Counted from the first letter of the stretch, positions 49,870 through 59,188 are shown. The stretch: 64,000 nt of DNA from Aeromonas bivalvium (GCF_000819765.1 NZ_CDBT01000035.1:63678-127677), one strand, 5' to 3'. Translations and numbers: made by a program. Notes: a model not told the origin generated them from the sequence alone.

Positions 49870-51297
49870 TCAGCTGCTGCATGAGAGCGCCTCCCCCAGA
49901 TACCAGTCAGGATGCGGGGTGGCAAACGCCTCGAACTCGGGCTGCTCGTCATAGGGATGCTGCAACGCCGCATAAAGCCGCTCAAACGGCGCCATGTCAC
50001 CTCGCTCTGCGGCCTCGATCACCCCCTGGGCCAGGGCATTGCGCAGCACATACTTGGGATTGACGGCATCCATCCGCGCCTTGCGAGTCGCGTCCTCGCT
50101 CCCCTCCCGGGCCAGGCGCGCCCGATAGGCATCGAGCCAGCCCTGCCAGGGGGTGGCATCCGGCAGCAACGTCAGCAGGGAGGCAGGCCAGGGCCCGCTC
50201 GCCTCGACCAGGGCGAGGCGACGCAGGAAGAGGTGGTAATCAATCTTGTCCGCCGCCAACTGCTGGAACATCTGGCGGAACAGGGCGGGGTCTTCATCCT
50301 CCCAGGTCTCCAGGCCAAGCCTGGCGCGCATCAGCTCGGAGTAGTGCAGCATCAGCTGATGCTCGTACTGGCCGAGGGCCGCAGCCAGAGCCTCCCCATC
50401 CACATGATCCGCCAGGGCCTGGGCCAGCTTCTGCAGGTTCCAGTAACCCACGGCTGGCTGCTGGCTGAGGGCATAGCGGCCACCGCTATCGGTATGGTTG
50501 CAGACAAAATCGGGCTCATAACCGTCGATGAAGCCGTAGGGGCCGTAATCCAGGGTCAGCCCCAGGATGGACATGTTGTCCGTGTTCATCACCCCGTGGG
50601 TAAAGCCGACCGCCTGCCACTTGGCGATGAGGCGGGCGGTACGGCGCACCACCTCGGCGAACAGCTCGGCGCCGCTCTCCAGTTCGGGGAAGTGGTGACG
50701 CAGCAGATAATCGATGAGAGCCGGGATCTTCTCCCCCTGGCCGCTCCAGGCGAAGTACTCGAAGTGACCGAAACGCAGGTGACTGGGCGCTGTGCGCAGC
50801 ACTGTCGCCCCGCTCTCGACCTGCTCCCGGTAGACGGGTTCGTCACTGCCCACCAGCACCAGTGCCCGGGTGGTGGGGATGCCGAGGGCATGGAGCGCCT
50901 CGGAGGCCAGGTATTCGCGGATGCTGGATCTCAGCACGGCGCGGCCATCGCCGAAGCGGGAAAACGGCGTCTTGCCCGCCCCTTTCAGGTGCAGATCCCA
51001 GCGTTGGCCATCGGGGGCCTGCTGCTCTGCCAGCAGCAGGGCGCGGCCATCTCCCAGGCGCGGGCTGTAGCCGCCGAACTGATGGCCCGCATAGACCTGG
51101 GCCACCGGCTGCATGCCCGGCAACGGCTGCCCCTGGCCGCAGCAGGCCAGCCACTGTTCATCGCTCACCTCCCCCAGCCCCAGCTCGCCGAGCAGCGGGC
51201 GGTTGAGGTGCAGCAGGCGCGCGTTGGCCAGGGGCTGGGGCGCCACCGGCTCGCAGGCCCAGGGTAATTCGGTGGCAAAACTATTGATCAGCTTCAT
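49870..51297 (-). CDS. selO: Protein adenylyltransferase SelO (YdiU)
   Basis: A pseudokinase that attaches AMP to proteins and protects against oxidative stress. The 475-residue protein shows the family features VYAGHQFGGYSPRLGDGRALLL near residues 75-100, the LKGAGKTPFSRFGDGRAVLRS segment, VMNTDNMSILGLTLDYGPYGF (inverted catalytic site with N and D) and the C-terminal NPKYVLRN motif. ATG 51297 gives MKLINSFATELPW, as in relatives. The last residues CSS contain a C-terminal cysteine typical of non-seleno SelO. Confidence 0.95.
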   Translation of the reverse strand: MKLINSFATELPWACEPVAPQPLANARLLHLNRPLLGELGLGEVSDEQWLACCGQGQPLPGMQPVAQVYAGHQFGGYSPRLGDGRALLLAEQQAPDGQRWDLHLKGAGKTPFSRFGDGRAVLRSSIREYLASEALHALGIPTTRALVLVGSDEPVYREQVESGATVLRTAPSHLRFGHFEYFAWSGQGEKIPALIDYLLRHHFPELESGAELFAEVVRRTARLIAKWQAVGFTHGVMNTDNMSILGLTLDYGPYGFIDGYEPDFVCNHTDSGGRYALSQQPAVGYWNLQKLAQALADHVDGEALAAALGQYEHQLMLHYSELMRARLGLETWEDEDPALFRQMFQQLAADKIDYHLFLRRLALVEASGPWPASLLTLLPDATPWQGWLDAYRARLAREGSEDATRKARMDAVNPKYVLRNALAQGVIEAAERGDMAPFERLYAALQHPYDEQPEFEAFATPHPDWYLGEALSCSS

Positions 51298-51402
51298 GGT
51301 GGTGCGATTCGTCCCTGCGTATGCTCGTGTCACTCTGTTATACCGCCGTCGGCCGTTTCCGGCTAACGGGGGATGGTTCTATTTCATTTCAAGGAGAAGA
51401 AG

Positions 51403-51705
51403 ATGCAAAGATGGGTATATGCCCTGCCCTTGCTGGCACTGGCGTGGGGGCAGCATGCCAGGGCGGCCGATATCGAGGCGGGCAAGGCCAAGGCGGCGGT
51501 CTGCGCCGCCTGTCACGGGGTAGATGGCAGGGCCCAGATCCCCCACTATCCCCATCTTGCCGGTCAGAATGCTGCCTATCTGCTGAAACAGATGAGTGCC
51601 TTCAAGGAGGGCAGCCGTCAGGAGCCGCTGATGGCCCCCTTCATGGCGATGCTGACCGAGGCAGACATGGAGAATCTGGCGGCCTATTACGCCAGCCTGA
51701 AATAA
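51403..51705 (+). CDS. Periplasmic cytochrome c (class I, c5/c553-like)
   Basis: A 100-residue precursor with a Sec signal peptide ending ARA (about residue 21) and one heme motif [21 protein letters not shown] and the methionine-rich [12 protein letters not shown] segment provide the distal ligand. Start ATG 51403 follows AAGGAGAAGAAG. It is a small electron carrier, likely for a terminal or peroxide-reducing enzyme; the partner is not in the window. It is divergent from selO. Confidence 0.9.
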   Translation: MQRWVYALPLLALAWGQHARAADIEAGKAKAAVCAACHGVDGRAQIPHYPHLAGQNAAYLLKQMSAFKEGSRQEPLMAPFMAMLTEADMENLAAYYASLK

Positions 51706-51795
51706 TTCACGGCGTCCGGCCAACGGGCGCCATCCTCTGATGTGCCACCCTTCAGACCTGAGTCTGCCGGATCGATGATGCTTCGCTAATCGACC

Positions 51796-53619
51796 CTACC
51801 GACGGCAGTAGTCGATGATCAGATCCATGAAGGCTTCGCCGAAGCGTTCCAGCTTGCGCTGGCCGACGCCATTGACCGCCAGCAGCTCCGCCTCTGTCAT
51901 CGGCATCAGCTGGGCCATCTCCACCAGGGTGGCGTCGTTGAACACCACATAGGGGGGCACCTCCTCCTCCTCGGCGATCTGCTTGCGCAGGGCCCGCAGC
52001 TCCTTGAACAACCGCTTGTCGTAGTTGGCGTTGTCCAGCAGGCCGCTGCGTTTCTCCTTGCGGCTGGAGATGGGTTGCAGACGCGGCACCGCCAGGGCCA
52101 GCCTCACCTCGCCGCGCAACACGGGGCGGGACGCCTCCGTCAGCTGCAACACCAGGTTGCGGGTGATGTTCTGGGTCAGCAGCCCCTTGTGGATCAGCTG
52201 ACGGATGACGCTCATCCAGTATTCGTGACTCTGATCCTTGCCGATGCCGTAGGTCGACAGCTTGTCGTGACCATGATCCTTGATGCGCTGGTTGAGAGAG
52301 CCCCTGAGCACTTCCACCACATAGCCCACCCCGAAGGCCTGCCCCACCCGCCAGACGCAGGAGAGCGCCTTCTGGGCATCTTCGGTACCGTCATAGCTCT
52401 TGGGGGGATCCAGGCAGATGTCGCAGTTGCCGCACGGCTTGTCGTTGTACTCGCCGAAGTAGTTGAGCAGTACCTGGCGGCGGCAGGTCTGGGCCTCGGC
52501 GAAGGCCGCCATCACATTGAGCTTGTACTGCTCCACCTGCAGCTGCTGGGGGTTCTCGATGTTGTCGAGCAGGCGACGTACCCGGCCTATGTCGCCGGGA
52601 TCATAGAGCAGCAGCGCCTCGGCCGGGGTGCCGTCCCGCCCGGCCCGGCCCGTCTCCTGGTAGTAGGACTCGATATTCTTGGGCACGTCATAGTGCACCA
52701 CGAAGCGCACGTTGGGCTTGTCTATCCCCATGCCGAACGCCACCGTCGCCACCACTATCTCGACATCATCCTTGAGGAAATCTTCCTGGGTGCGCTGGCG
52801 CTGTTCGAGGGGCAGACCGGCATGGTACGGAGCCGCCTTGCTGCCGTGGCGCACCAGGCGCTCGGCTACCTCCTCCACCCGGTTGCGGCTGGAGCAATAG
52901 ACGATGCCGCAGTTGCCCTTCTGGCCCTGGACATAGCGCAGCAGCTGCTCAGCTGCCTTGAACTTCTCCACCAGGCTGTAGCGGATATTGGGTCGGTCGA
53001 AACTGGCGGTATGGACGAAGGGATCCTGCAGTTCGAGGCGATGCAGGATATCGCGCCGGGTCGCCTCGTCGGCGGTGGCGGTAAGGGCCACCACGGGCAC
53101 CTGGGGGAACCACTGCTTGAGCCGGCCCAGGGCCGCATACTCGGGGCGAAAGTCATGACCCCACTGGGAGACGCAGTGGGCCTCGTCGATGGCAAACAGG
53201 CCGAGGGGCTGCTCGGCCAGCCTGTCCATGAATTCGTGTTGCAGCAGCCGCTCGGGGGAGACATAGACAATCTTGATCTCGCCCCGGCGCATGGCGGCAA
53301 AATGCTGGATCAGCTCCTCCCGGCTTAGGGCCGAGTTGATGTAGGCCGCCGCCACCCCGTTGGCCCGCAGGGTGTCGACCTGATCCTTCATCAGGGAGAT
53401 GAGGGGGGAGACCACCACCCCCAGACCGGGCCGCAGCAGCGCCGGGATCTGGTAGCAGAGCGACTTGCCGCCGCCGGTGGGCTTGAGCACCAGGCCATCG
53501 CGGCCCGCCACTATCTGCTCGATGATATCGAGCTGACCCGGCCTGAACTGCTGATAGCCGAACACCGCCTGCAGCAAGGCAAGAGGCGTGTCGGGCAGGG
53601 TTTCGGCGATGACGGTCAT
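51796..53619 (-). CDS. recQ: ATP-dependent DNA helicase RecQ
   Basis: 3'-5' helicase of the RecF pathway. The 607-residue chain has Walker A in [15 protein letters not shown], the DEAH box in [20 protein letters not shown], the zinc domain [12 protein letters not shown]...[11 protein letters not shown], a winged helix and a C-terminal HRDC domain (about 525-600). Length and order match E. coli RecQ. It is divergent from yigI, as these two are neighbours in other gammaproteobacteria. Confidence 0.97.
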   Translation of the reverse strand: MTVIAETLPDTPLALLQAVFGYQQFRPGQLDIIEQIVAGRDGLVLKPTGGGKSLCYQIPALLRPGLGVVVSPLISLMKDQVDTLRANGVAAAYINSALSREELIQHFAAMRRGEIKIVYVSPERLLQHEFMDRLAEQPLGLFAIDEAHCVSQWGHDFRPEYAALGRLKQWFPQVPVVALTATADEATRRDILHRLELQDPFVHTASFDRPNIRYSLVEKFKAAEQLLRYVQGQKGNCGIVYCSSRNRVEEVAERLVRHGSKAAPYHAGLPLEQRQRTQEDFLKDDVEIVVATVAFGMGIDKPNVRFVVHYDVPKNIESYYQETGRAGRDGTPAEALLLYDPGDIGRVRRLLDNIENPQQLQVEQYKLNVMAAFAEAQTCRRQVLLNYFGEYNDKPCGNCDICLDPPKSYDGTEDAQKALSCVWRVGQAFGVGYVVEVLRGSLNQRIKDHGHDKLSTYGIGKDQSHEYWMSVIRQLIHKGLLTQNITRNLVLQLTEASRPVLRGEVRLALAVPRLQPISSRKEKRSGLLDNANYDKRLFKELRALRKQIAEEEEVPPYVVFNDATLVEMAQLMPMTEAELLAVNGVGQRKLERFGEAFMDLIIDYCRR

Positions 53620-53743
53620 GGGCTCTCCTTTGGGGTCGCCATTCTAAAGCAGCCGTCGCCCACAATAAACCTGCCATTGCGACTGTTAACAATGTGTTGC
53701 AGACTGGTTGGAGTTTTTACTCGGCTTGACCAGGGATGGATCG

Positions 53744-54208
53744 ATGAAGCAGATGATGAAGAAGATGGCGCTCAGTGGCATTGCCAACCTGTTCGCCGAA
53801 CGGATGCCGTTCAACAAGCTGATCGGCATGGAGGTGACCCACTACGACTTCGACAGGGTCGAGCTGCGCATCAAGATGGATGACAAGCTGGTCGGCAACC
53901 CCTTTCACCACATACTGCACGGCGGCGTGACCGCCACCCTGCTGGACGTGGCGGGCGGCATGATAGTCGCCGCCTCCTGCATCGACGAGCTGGAGGAGTT
54001 CTCCCCCAGCTACCTCAAGGAGCGTTTCTCCCGTCTCGGCACCATAGACCTGAGGGTCGACTACCTGCGCCCCGGCCGTGGCGAGCTGTTCATCGCCACC
54101 GCCCACATCATACGGGCCGGCAGCAAGGTCGCGGTTGCCCGCATGGAACTGCACAACGAAGCGGGCACCCACATCGCCTTCGGCACCGGCACCTACCTGG
54201 TGGGCTAA
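53744..54208 (+). CDS. yigI: Thioesterase family protein YigI
   Basis: A 154-residue hotdog-fold acyl-CoA thioesterase. The segment NPFHHILHGGVTATLLDVAGG carries the HGG motif and catalytic aspartate position. ATG 53744 (MKQMMKKMALSG) follows GGGATGG; ATG 53708 in the same frame would add 12 residues. In E. coli YigI acts on medium- and long-chain acyl-CoA. It lies beside recQ in both genomes. Confidence 0.92.
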   Translation: MKQMMKKMALSGIANLFAERMPFNKLIGMEVTHYDFDRVELRIKMDDKLVGNPFHHILHGGVTATLLDVAGGMIVAASCIDELEEFSPSYLKERFSRLGTIDLRVDYLRPGRGELFIATAHIIRAGSKVAVARMELHNEAGTHIAFGTGTYLVG

Positions 54209-54329
54209 ACGCCGAGACTGCATAAAAACCGAACTTTTAATCAATCTTTAATCATTGGATTAATTACCCCCTCACCATCATCCGGTCCATACTGGAGGTC
54301 GGGATTGTGATGCAGATAGGGAGAGATTG

Positions 54330-54857
54330 ATGAGTGCGAGTCTGGCGGTCGCTTCACCCAGTGTCTTGTTGCAGCAACTTGAATCCATGCGCAACGAGGT
54401 GCAGATACCCGAATGTCGTCACTGGCTTGAACAGGAGCTTCAGGGTTATGCCCCGGACGCTCAACTGCCCTGGTACCGCATCATCGCCTGTCGGCAACGT
54501 GGTCACTTCTTGGATCTGAACACAGGACGCTATCTGACTTGCCATATCGGCAGTCAAACGCTGTGCCAACGCGATTTGGCCCATATTCAGTTCATCTATG
54601 CCCGCGCACCTGCCGCTCACTACCTGTTGCACCCCAGTTCCGATATAGAGCCTTGGCCCGACGATCTCAAGGAGCAATACCAGGCCTTGCTGATCCCTGG
54701 CTACCTCTGCCTGCAAGCCTGGCACGAGCCCGTTTCTTCCTTGCGGTTACGCTTGATGGAGGGTATTGAACAGTTCATCAACGAGTACCCCAAACACGCG
54801 GCTCTGCAACCTCAACACAGCTTCAAGGCGTTGCAGCACAGTCATTGGCATATCTGA
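54330..54857 (+). CDS. AbiTii-like domain protein
   Basis: A 175-residue cytoplasmic protein. The N-terminal part, SVLLQQLESMRNEVQIPECRHWLEQELQGY followed by LPWYRII, resembles the AbiTii domain, found at the N-terminus of several phage-defence and STAND-type proteins. Here it is not followed by any larger domain. Base composition is visibly less GC-rich than neighbouring genes. ATG 54330 follows GGGAGAGA; the TTG before it is unlikely. It sits alone between yigI and tRNA-Pro, where a horizontally gained gene would be plausible. Function unknown. Confidence 0.78.
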   Translation: MSASLAVASPSVLLQQLESMRNEVQIPECRHWLEQELQGYAPDAQLPWYRIIACRQRGHFLDLNTGRYLTCHIGSQTLCQRDLAHIQFIYARAPAAHYLLHPSSDIEPWPDDLKEQYQALLIPGYLCLQAWHEPVSSLRLRLMEGIEQFINEYPKHAALQPQHSFKALQHSHWHI

Positions 54858-54954
54858 GAGAGCGCCCGGCGCGCAAGGAGGGCACCATAGACAAGACCCA
54901 TAGCGAGCTAGTGACAATCTGAAAGATCACGGGATCAGCAACAGATCTCACCCA

Positions 54955-54982
54955 GGGCCACCGAGCGGTGGCCCGCTTTTTT
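54955..54982 (+). terminator. Terminator downstream of the AbiTii-like gene
   Basis: The perfect 8-bp stem GGGCCACC/GGTGGCCC with loop GAGC is followed by GCTTTTTT. About 100 bp separate it from the gene end. Confidence 0.85.
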
Positions 54983-55071
54983 ATGGCGAGCCACCCTCTG
55001 ACAAGAGGAAGAAGAGGGAGAGAGGGGAAGACGACTGCCCATGAAGGACCCATACCGGCGTTCAGAATGCG

Positions 55072-55095
55072 AAAAGGCCGCTCTGTTGAGCGGCC
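55072..55095 (-). terminator. tRNA-Pro terminator
   Basis: The stem GGCCGCTC/GAGCGGCC with a 4-nt loop is followed by TTTT on the minus strand, just past the tRNA. Confidence 0.8.
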
Positions 55096-55106
55096 ATTTT
55101 CTAATA

Positions 55107-55183
<77 letters not shown>

Positions 55184-55199
55184 ATGTCTGCGGGGCGAG

Positions 55200-55228
55200 A
55201 ATTTACCTAAACACCGCACTGGGCACAA
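55200..55228 (-). promoter_or_regulatory. Promoter of tRNA-Pro
   Basis: Minus strand: -35 TTGTGC, 17-bp spacer, -10 TAAATT, 17 bp before the tRNA. Confidence 0.65.
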
Positions 55229-55332
55229 GTCTTTTTTCAGTTGAGCCGCAAAAAAAGCGCCATTCGCTCAACTCTTGGGCGATTCGGGCCATGTGCTGGA
55301 AAAACCTGTCCGCTCCGCGACTTGGCGCCGCC

Positions 55333-56040
55333 TTATTGCAGCAGACGGAACTCCGCCGGCCCCAGCAGCCGGCGACTCCAATCCGCCACCCGGCCGTGCT
55401 CCAGCCAGTGAGCCGCATGCTGCCGCCAGCCCGGTGACAAGGCCTGGGTGTCGGTCAGCAACAACAGATCGTCTTCGTTGCGTACCCCGTTGAACAGGAT
55501 GTCGGCGCAACGCTTCACACTCAGACCTGGATAGGGACGATCGACCAGGGTCAGATCGGCATCGGGGACCACCATGCCCTCCTCCAGCACCCGCATCAGC
55601 CAGCCGCAGCGACCGCTGAGCTGCATCACCTGGGAGAGCTGGCCATAACCAAACCGCAGATTGAGCTTGAAGCAGGGAGAGCGTGGCTGACTGATCTGGA
55701 TCAGCGCCTCGCCGAGCCGGTAGACATCGCCGATGCAGGCCTGGCCCTCGGTCAGGCCGAGACCGGACAGGTTCTCGCCAAAGGCAGCCGGTTGCCAGGC
55801 GATGGCGGGTTCGGGCAACGCCATGGCCTGTTGCCAGGTCTGCCACCAGAGATAGTGCTCAGCAGGGTAATAGTGCAGGGCGCGTTCCATGCCGCCGTGG
55901 TGACGTGTATCGCTCTGCTCGTCTCCGTCCAGCCCCACAAAGGAGCAGAAAACGGGATCCGTGACGATGGACTTGTGGATGGCACTGGTGAGGGTCGGGG
56001 TCAGCGCCGAGCCCTGGCCACGAAAGAGGGATATCCGCAT
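55333..56040 (-). CDS. yiiM: MOSC-domain protein YiiM
   Basis: A 235-residue molybdenum-cofactor-binding MOSC protein. E. coli YiiM helps detoxify N-hydroxylated bases such as 6-hydroxylaminopurine. The DTRHHGGMERALHYYPAEHY and FGENLSGLGLTEGQACIGDVYRLG segments and the conserved Cys in SQPRSPCFKLN are typical. ATG 56040 is six bases after AGGAGG; ATG 56046 touches that site and is less likely. A 14-bp inverted repeat frames its translation start. It follows the polyamine operon by 43 bp. Confidence 0.92.
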   Translation of the reverse strand: MRISLFRGQGSALTPTLTSAIHKSIVTDPVFCSFVGLDGDEQSDTRHHGGMERALHYYPAEHYLWWQTWQQAMALPEPAIAWQPAAFGENLSGLGLTEGQACIGDVYRLGEALIQISQPRSPCFKLNLRFGYGQLSQVMQLSGRCGWLMRVLEEGMVVPDADLTLVDRPYPGLSVKRCADILFNGVRNEDDLLLLTDTQALSPGWRQHAAHWLEHGRVADWSRRLLGPAEFRLLQ

Positions 56041-56075
56041 TCTCATCCTCCTGATTGACGAGAGAATGCGGATAT
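56031..56075 (-). repeat. 14-bp perfect inverted repeat around the yiiM start
   Basis: ATATCCGCATTCTC (56031-56044) is exactly complementary to 56062-56075, with a 17-nt spacer holding the AGGAGG ribosome site. A GATAAT -10 candidate overlaps the outer arm. It may be a regulator operator or, if transcribed, an mRNA hairpin that exposes the ribosome site while pairing the start codon. Confidence 0.8.
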
Positions 56076-56083
56076 TATCAGAC

Positions 56084-56926
56084 TCAGGTCACCGACTGCA
56101 TCTGCAGCATCTGGGAGATTTCCGCCCGGCGCCGCTTCTCGGCGCGGGCCATCAGGAACCAGCTGGTGAAGGTGAACAGCGACACCGACAGCAGAATGAG
56201 ACTGGCCACCGCGTTGATCTCGGGTTTGACCCCCAGGCGCACCGCGGAGAACACCTCCATCGGCAGCGTGGTGGAGCCAGGGCCTGAGACGAAGCTCGCC
56301 AGCACCAGATCATCCAGCGACAGGGCAAAGGACATCATGCCACCGGCCGCCAGGGAGGGGGCTATCATGGGGATGGTGATCAGGAAGAACACCTTCCATG
56401 GTTTGGCCCCCAGATCCATGGCCGCCTCCTCGATGGAGAGATCCAGCTCCCGCAACCGCGCCGATACCACCACGGCCACATAGGCGGTGCAGAAGGTGGT
56501 ATGGGCGATCCAGATGGTCATCATGCCTCGCTCGGCGGGCCAGCCCACCAGCTGGGCCATGGCCACGAACAGCAGCAGCAGCGACAGACCCGTGATCACC
56601 TCCGGCATCACCAGGGGGGCGGTGACCATGCCGCCAAAGAGGGTACGTCCCTTGAAGTTCGGGATCCGGGTCAGCACGAAGGCGGCGACCGTCCCCAGGG
56701 CCACGGCGGCGATGGCGGTGTAGAAGGCGATCTCCAGGGAGCGCATCACAGCCGTCATCAGCTGGGTGTTGTCGAGCAGGCCGAAATACCACTTCAACGA
56801 CCAGCCGCCCCAGACGGTCACCAGCTTGGAGGCGTTGAAGGAGTAGATCACCATGATGACCATGGGCAGGTAGATAAACAGCAGACCCGCCACCAGTATC
56901 AGACTGGGAAAATTGATGCGTTTCAT
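56084..56926 (-). CDS. potI: Polyamine ABC transporter permease (PotI/SpuH)
   Basis: The 280-residue inner-membrane permease, second of the pair. It has six helices and the binding-protein-dependent coupling motif EEAAMDLGAKPWKVFFLITIP (EAA loop). MKRINFPSLILVAGLLFIYLPM matches PotI. Its ATG overlaps the stop of the second mini-ORF (ATGA). It is the last gene of the polyamine operon and works with PotH, PotG and the two periplasmic receptors. Confidence 0.95.
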   Translation of the reverse strand: MKRINFPSLILVAGLLFIYLPMVIMVIYSFNASKLVTVWGGWSLKWYFGLLDNTQLMTAVMRSLEIAFYTAIAAVALGTVAAFVLTRIPNFKGRTLFGGMVTAPLVMPEVITGLSLLLLFVAMAQLVGWPAERGMMTIWIAHTTFCTAYVAVVVSARLRELDLSIEEAAMDLGAKPWKVFFLITIPMIAPSLAAGGMMSFALSLDDLVLASFVSGPGSTTLPMEVFSAVRLGVKPEINAVASLILLSVSLFTFTSWFLMARAEKRRRAEISQMLQMQSVT

Positions 56927-57003
56927 GCTTTACCCTCCAGCTCTTTGGCCTGGTTGCGGTTAAAGAGGAATGACCGGGGCAGGATCAAAAGTTCAGTCTT
57001 CAT
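56923..57003 (-). CDS. Mini-ORF 2 at the potH/potI junction
   Basis: A 26-codon frame, MKTELLILPRS then FLFNRNQAKELEGKA. The second half repeats the PotH C-terminus. Its ATG overlaps the stop of mini-ORF 1 and its TGA overlaps the potI ATG. CTGGAGGG, repeated in each unit, is a strong ribosome site eight to twelve bases before each start. The encoded peptide is identical to mini-ORF 1. Confidence 0.58.
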   Translation of the reverse strand: MKTELLILPRSFLFNRNQAKELEGKA

Positions 57004-57079
57004 GCCTTGCCCTCCAGCTCTTTGGCCTGGTTACGGTTAAAGAGGAATGACCGGGGCAGGATCAAAAGTTCAGTCTTCA
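56926..57079 (-). repeat. Tandem 77-bp duplication of the potH/potI junction, two units
   Basis: Starts at 57080, 57003 and 56926 are exactly 77 bp apart. The two units differ at only a few positions. Each contains the last 14 codons of potH, its GGAGG ribosome site and an ATGA junction, plus a short novel 5' part. The near-identity points to a recent event or to gene conversion. Confidence 0.93.
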
Positions 57080-57080
57080 T
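57000..57080 (-). CDS. Mini-ORF 1 at the potH/potI junction
   Basis: A 26-codon frame encoding the same peptide as mini-ORF 2. Its ATG overlaps the potH stop and its stop overlaps the mini-ORF 2 start. The reading frame exists because the unit length (77) plus the four-base overlap is divisible by three. Whether it is translated is unknown. Confidence 0.58.
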   Translation of the reverse strand: MKTELLILPRSFLFNRNQAKELEGKA

Positions 57081-57982
57081 GCCTTGCCCTCCAGCTCTTT
57101 GGCCTGGTTACGGTTAAAGAGAATGATGGGGACGATCAGCACCGCCAGCATCACCACCGCCAGGGCAGAGGCCACCGGCCAGTCACGGTTGTTGAAGAAC
57201 TCCTGCCACATCACCTTGCCGATCATCAGGGTCTCGGGGCCGCCGAGCAGCTCGGGGATGACGAACTCGCCCACCACAGGGATGAACACCAGCATGCAGC
57301 CGGCAATGATGCCGTTCTTGGAGAGGGGCACCGTTATCTTCCAGAAGCTGTTGATGTTGCTGGACCCCAGATCGGAGGCCGCCTCCAGCAGGCTCATGTC
57401 ATGCTTCACCAGGTTGGCGTAGAGCGGCAGTATCATGAAGGGCAGGTAGGAGTAGACCACGCCTATATAGACCGCCAGGTTGGTATTGAGGATCTGCAGC
57501 GGCTCGTCGATCAGCCCCAGGCTCAGCAGGAAGCCATTGAGCAGACCGTTGTTGCTCAAGATCCCCATCCAGGCGTAGACACGGATCAGGATGGCGGTCC
57601 AGGTCGGCATCATGATCAGCAACAGCAGTACCGTCTGGTTCTCCTTGTTGGCCCGGGCGATGGCATAGGCCATGGGATAGCCGATCAGCAGGCAGATGAG
57701 GGTGCTGAAGAAGGCCATCTTGAGGGAGCCCAGATAGGCGGCCAGATAGAGCTCGTCGTCGCCGAGCAGCACATAGTTGCCCAGATTGAGCAAGATGGTG
57801 AGCTGATCATCGGCCCAGCTCACCACATCCGTGTAAGGCGGTATGGCCACGTCCGCTTCGGCGAAGCTTATCTTCACCACTATGATGAAGGGCAGCAGGA
57901 AAAAGAGGAACAGCCAGAAGAAGGGGATGCCGATCACCAGCCGGCGCCCCCCCAATCGCTTCATTCGTCTCAATGCCATCAT
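57077..57982 (-). CDS. potH: Polyamine ABC transporter permease (PotH/SpuG)
   Basis: The 301-residue first permease subunit, with six helices and the coupling motif EAASDLGSSNINSFWKITVPLS. The IGIPFFWLFLFFLLPFIIVVKISF start is typical of PotH. It overlaps potG by four bases. Its C-terminus (FNRNQAKELEGKA) is copied twice downstream. With PotI it forms the channel for putrescine or spermidine uptake. Confidence 0.95.
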   Translation of the reverse strand: MMALRRMKRLGGRRLVIGIPFFWLFLFFLLPFIIVVKISFAEADVAIPPYTDVVSWADDQLTILLNLGNYVLLGDDELYLAAYLGSLKMAFFSTLICLLIGYPMAYAIARANKENQTVLLLLIMMPTWTAILIRVYAWMGILSNNGLLNGFLLSLGLIDEPLQILNTNLAVYIGVVYSYLPFMILPLYANLVKHDMSLLEAASDLGSSNINSFWKITVPLSKNGIIAGCMLVFIPVVGEFVIPELLGGPETLMIGKVMWQEFFNNRDWPVASALAVVMLAVLIVPIILFNRNQAKELEGKA

Positions 57983-59133
57983 GATTGCAGCACCACGCCA
58001 CTGTCATCTTCCCAGTAGAGGAACACCTGATCATCCCAGGTTGGCCGCTTGCCGTGGCGTTCGGCATTGGCGATGAAGGCCTGCACGATTTTGCCCGAGG
58101 GCAACTGGATGTGATAAACGGAGTGACCGCCCAGATAGGCGATGTCATAGACCAGCCCCTTGGTCCAGTTGAAGTCGGGGTGTTCGAGATCGGCCGGCTT
58201 CTGGGTGCTCATCAGCAGCTTCTCGGGACGCAGGGCGTAGGTCACCTTCTTGTTCTCGGCCCGGGAGCTGATGCCGTGCCCCACATAGATGGGCTGCTCC
58301 AGATCGGCGCAGGCGATGGTGGCGTGGTCCTGCTCGTCTTCCACCAGCAGGCCGTCAAACAGGTTGACGTTGCCGATGAACTCGCACACCAGGCGGCTGG
58401 CCGGGGTCTCGTAGATGTCCATGGGGCTGCCAATCTGCTCGATGCAGCCCAGGTGCATGATGGCGATGCGCTCGGCCATGGTCATGGCCTCTTCCTGATC
58501 GTGGGTCACCATGACACAGGTCACCCCGACCCGCTCGATGATCTCCACCAGCTCCAACTGCATCTGGGAGCGCAACTTCTTGTCCAGCGCCCCCATGGGT
58601 TCGTCCAGCAGCAGCAGCTTGGGACGCTTGGCCAGGGAGCGGGCCAGGGCCACCCGCTGGCGCTGGCCACCGGAGAGCTGGTGCGGCTTGCGCTTGGCGT
58701 ACTGGTTCATCTGTACCAGCTTGAGCATCTCCTCCACCCGGGCATCTATCTCCGCCTTGGGCAGGCCATCCTGCTTGAGGCCGAAGGCGATGTTCTGGGC
58801 CACCGTCATGTGGGGGAACAGGGCATAGGACTGGAACATCATGTTGATGGGGCGCTCATAGGGCGGCATGTCGGTGATGTCGACCCCATCGAGAAAGAGC
58901 CGTCCCTCGGTCGGGCGCTCGAAGCCGGCCAGCATCCGCAGCAGGGTGGATTTGCCGGAGCCCGATCCCCCCAGCAGGGCGAAGATCTCCCCCTTGTTAA
59001 TGGTCAGCGAGACGTTGTCGACCGCCAGGGTCTCATCGAACTGCTTGCTGATCCTGTCAATTTTTACCAGCACCTCCTTGGGTTGCTGGCTGCCCTCGAG
59101 GGCTTTCTTATAGGCACTGGAGGCTATTGCCAT
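57979..59133 (-). CDS. potG: Polyamine ABC transporter ATP-binding protein (PotG/SpuF)
   Basis: A 384-residue ATPase with Walker A GGSGSGKST, Q-loop FQSYALFPH, signature LSGGQRQR, Walker B LLLLDEP and a C-terminal TOBE regulatory domain. Close similarity to E. coli PotG is evident throughout (PPYERPINMMFQSYALFPHM). ATG 59133 was chosen over GTG 59139. It is preceded by a hairpin that probably reduces its level relative to the binding proteins. Confidence 0.95.
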   Translation of the reverse strand: MAIASSAYKKALEGSQQPKEVLVKIDRISKQFDETLAVDNVSLTINKGEIFALLGGSGSGKSTLLRMLAGFERPTEGRLFLDGVDITDMPPYERPINMMFQSYALFPHMTVAQNIAFGLKQDGLPKAEIDARVEEMLKLVQMNQYAKRKPHQLSGGQRQRVALARSLAKRPKLLLLDEPMGALDKKLRSQMQLELVEIIERVGVTCVMVTHDQEEAMTMAERIAIMHLGCIEQIGSPMDIYETPASRLVCEFIGNVNLFDGLLVEDEQDHATIACADLEQPIYVGHGISSRAENKKVTYALRPEKLLMSTQKPADLEHPDFNWTKGLVYDIAYLGGHSVYHIQLPSGKIVQAFIANAERHGKRPTWDDQVFLYWEDDSGVVLQS

Positions 59134-59188
59134 TACCACTCACTCCCGACTTGAAATAGTGACCAGAGGGTCATTCCATAAAGCAACT

